Shown here piece by piece: positions 61,567 through 64,000 of a stretch of 64,000 nt of DNA (positions are counted from its first letter, which is position 1; each line of letters opens with the position of its first letter). Source of the DNA: Paramecium sonneborni (Eukaryota > Ciliophora > Oligohymenophorea > Peniculida > Parameciidae); the NCBI GenBank assembly GCA_905182985.1, contig CAJJDN010000081.1, forward strand, positions 96,803-160,802, read 5' to 3'. Below the pieces are notes generated by a model. It ran no database searches. It saw only the letters and a list, made by a program, of their open reading frames with translations, and was not told the origin of the DNA. A program made the position numbers and the translations under genes.

Positions 61567-63899
61567 ATGAATATTGATCATATTTTATTAACGGGTGCCT
61601 CGACTGATAGACGTACAGGACATTTTTCTTTAATAAAAGCTCCTCATCCAACGAATACAAGAGAATCACCTGAACCTTCTTTAATTATGGGTTTTTAATA
61701 ACCTTGGAAGGAGAACGCATTATAAATATTTGTTCGCATTACCAAATTTATAATCAAATTGAAATAGGCTGCTGAACAATACAGATTTAAATTAATAACT
61801 CATCGCATCCATAATATAATAGGTGATAAAGCATCGAATTTTTTATATTATCAAAAAAAAGGATTAGTGAAAGCAAAATTTACATTTCTTGATTTTATAA
61901 CTTCTGTTATAGCAAATAAAATGCAATCATTTGAATTTAGAGTAATCTAACCAGATAGCAAATTTAAATTGATTATGGATTTGATAATCCTTGTACTTAT
62001 CATAATAAATATCTTCTACATACCAATGCAATTATCATTTTAATTAAAAGAAGATAACACCTTAATTGATTTTCTATTTAGTACACTACCTAGTTGGGTA
62101 TTTATAAATTAATATTAAGGATTTTCCTATTAGAAATAATTCTTAATTTTAACACAGCATACTATTCAAAAGGTATGATTCATGAAAGTAGATAGAAAAT
62201 TTTTAAACATTATGTTTAAAGAGATTTTGTTTATGATTTAATTGTGGTTATACCTTTTTTAATTTCTTAATATGAGATTCCTTACATTAATTTCGTGTTA
62301 TTACTGAGAATAACAAGAGTTAAGAAAATTTTTGAATAAATTGAAGAAATATCATTAATCAGAGAGAAATTCGCAGCACCTATAGATATATGTAAACTTT
62401 TATATTTTTTAATTCTGGTATCTCATATGCTTGGATGTGCATGGCATTTTGTAGGTTAAATAGAATTATAGAGTAATTCTCAGGATTGTTGGTTAACAAG
62501 GTATGGTTATGCTGAAAAAGATTGGATAATTAGATATGTTGCATCATTGTATTTTGGAACTATAACTGCATTTACAATAGGATATGGAGATATTGTTCCT
62601 TAGAATTAATTTGAATAAATGTTTGTTATTTTTACAGTTCTAATAACATCTCTGATATTTGGATACACAATATCTGCAATATAATAAATATTTGGATAAT
62701 TGAGAGAAAAGACTGATCAACATCGAAATAATATGGCAACATTGAATTCATATTTAAAAAAGAATAAAATAAATCCTATTCTTCAAATGAAGATAAGAAA
62801 ATATTTTGAATATTTTTTTACTTTAGATGAAACTTAAGATGTTTTAATAGATCATCTTAATGAAGATTTGAAGTAAGAATTAAAGGCAAGTATCTTTATT
62901 TCAAAAATGAAACAGTGTTAATTACTTAATAGATTTAATGATTCTCTTTTAGCTCAATTAAGTAGAGTTGTTAAAACATAGAAATTTCTTCCTGGATAAA
63001 TTATATTTTAATAAGGAGAATATATACCTAAGGCTATGTTTCTTATTAGAGGAGAAATAGAATCTCTTATTAATAAGGTTTCAATTAGAAAATAAAAATA
63101 AGGTTCATTAGGTATTAGAGAATTCTTGTTGAGGAATGCTGTACATTATACTACTAAAGCAACTAAATTTTCAGAAATTGCATATATAACTCATGAAGAT
63201 TTTATTGAAGTTGTTAAAAAACAACCTAGTAATTATGAACAATATTGTTCATTACGAGATGATTTATAATTTGATTTATGTCCTATCTAATGTCAAGTCT
63301 GTTTAAGAAGTCACAATTTTATGGATTGTCCTGTTGTATTTTATAGTCCAAGTAGAGGTAAAATTGCTATTGACAAAGGATCTAATATTAATTAAATTAG
63401 ACATCATTTACATTAAAGAAAGAAAAAGAAATCAAAAAATAGTTTCTCAAATATGGTTGAGAAGATTGAATCAGCTCTTGATTTCTAATTAGAAAATGGA
63501 CTGTTGTAATAAGAATAAATTAATTCTTAATATATATCAGATCTTGGTTTACCTCTTAAAAAAGATGATATCTCTATTGATTCATTTTCAAAAAGAAAAT
63601 AACAAAATGTTGTAGATTTATTTAAACTATCGAAAGTTAAGTAATTAGTAAACTCAGGACGTCTTTTAAAATTAGAAAAAATTCCACAAGTTATAAGTGA
63701 TTTGTATTCAGATTTCCTCAAAATCAAGAAAGAAAGTTTGGATAATTTTGATAAAAATGCGAATTTAGAACATTATCGTATTGATGAAAATATCTTGAAT
63801 ATTTTGAAAAATTTTAGTAATCGAGAGTATAGAGTTGTAAATAGAAGAATTAGTAGAATGAAAACCTTTTATAGAAGAGTACAATTTAATAAAACATGA
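61567..63899 (+). CDS. Cyclic-nucleotide-gated-type (CNG/HCN/EAG superfamily) potassium channel
   Basis: About 769 residues. Cytosolic N-terminus of 130 residues; S1 (KLIMDLIILVLIIINIFYIP); the S2-S3 linker motif ILNFNTAYYSKGMI; S3 FVYDLIVVIPFLIS; S4-like VLLLRITRVKKIF with only a few Arg; S5 LLYFLILVSHMLGCAWHFVG; pore helix and K-selective filter FTIGYGDIVP; S6 MFVIFTVLITSLIFGYTISA; C-linker; CNBD-like fold (FLPGQIIFQQGEYIPKAMFL, IAYITHEDFIEVV) in which the phosphate-binding FGE...R.A cassette is degenerate (LGIREFLLRNAVHYTTKAT). Cyclic-nucleotide binding is thus doubtful. The exon joint near 62097-62119 needs 23 bases removed while GT-AG gives 22, pointing to an extra G in the GGG run. Such channels shape ciliary membrane potential. 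Confidence 0.92.
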
Positions 63900-64000
63900 A
63901 TTTTTATCTAAGTGATTATATAAAATATTAAATTCCAAGTTTCATTCTATTTCAACTTCTATTATGGAAATTGTTAACTAAAATTTTCATTTACATGTTC
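63900..64000. other. Right-edge intergenic sequence
   Basis: 101 bases after the channel stop; AT-rich, nothing recognised. Confidence 0.6.

Noticed and set aside
61451..61669. Minus-strand frame of 72 codons
   Set aside because: Overlaps the 5' coding region of the channel gene in antisense, with no conserved features.

Overview
The window is macronuclear-type DNA from a ciliate, almost certainly a Paramecium. The evidence is internal. Long conserved proteins read through only if TAA and TAG are glutamine and TGA is the sole stop. Almost every multi-exon gene is cut by GT...AG introns of about 18-40 nt, and splicing them out restores the frame. Base composition is strongly AT-rich, and two genes look like trichocyst matrix proteins, the cargo of Paramecium's extrusive organelles. 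Roughly 40 protein-coding loci were reconstructed by hand. In most multi-exon cases the sum of exons is a multiple of three, an independent check on the splice choices. No tRNA, rRNA, CRISPR array or telomere was seen.

Layout. 1-5.7 kb: a myristoylation-type calcium-dependent kinase (cut by the left edge), a divergent unknown gene, an SRPK-type kinase and a mitochondrial-looking membrane protein. 5.7-8.7 kb: a ubiquitin-conjugating-type protein and a trichocyst matrix protein, with the same 596 bases on both sides of a 661-N gap. 8.7-15.2 kb: coiled-coil protein, Sip5-like zinc protein, FolD, PRP38-type splicing factor, Fes1/HspBP1-type Hsp70 exchange factor, glyoxalase-fold protein. 16.7-28 kb: a pseudokinase, a DUSP-USP deubiquitinase, a second trichocyst matrix protein, then a minus-strand run of small genes ending in a second pseudokinase. 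28-33.5 kb: one Gln-rich gene and much decayed sequence including kinase remnants. 33.6-45.4 kb: RS/RRM protein, 1280-residue coiled coil, a UBTD-type protein present in one partial and two full copies, and a coiled-coil gene. 45.4-53 kb: vacuolar-sorting-receptor-like protein, FCP1-like protein, helical unknown, two tandem class-3 lipases, unknown. 54.8-64 kb: coiled coil, TALE-type homeobox protein, tiny membrane protein, EB1-type microtubule end-binding protein, unknown, and a cyclic-nucleotide-gated-type potassium channel.

Themes. Three genes point to pre-mRNA splicing (SRPK, PRP38, RS/RRM protein). Two matrix proteins and a sorting receptor point to dense-core granule or lysosomal traffic. 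Several enzyme-family members have lost catalytic residues (two pseudokinases, an FCP1-like phosphatase, a USP with an altered Cys box). Four divergent gene pairs have only 14-24 bp between start codons, and several same-strand neighbours have 11-30 bp between stop and start.

Assembly quality is uneven. Repeats abutting N characters, and single-base frame breaks inside conserved domains, look like scaffold or consensus errors and should be checked before biological meaning is attached.
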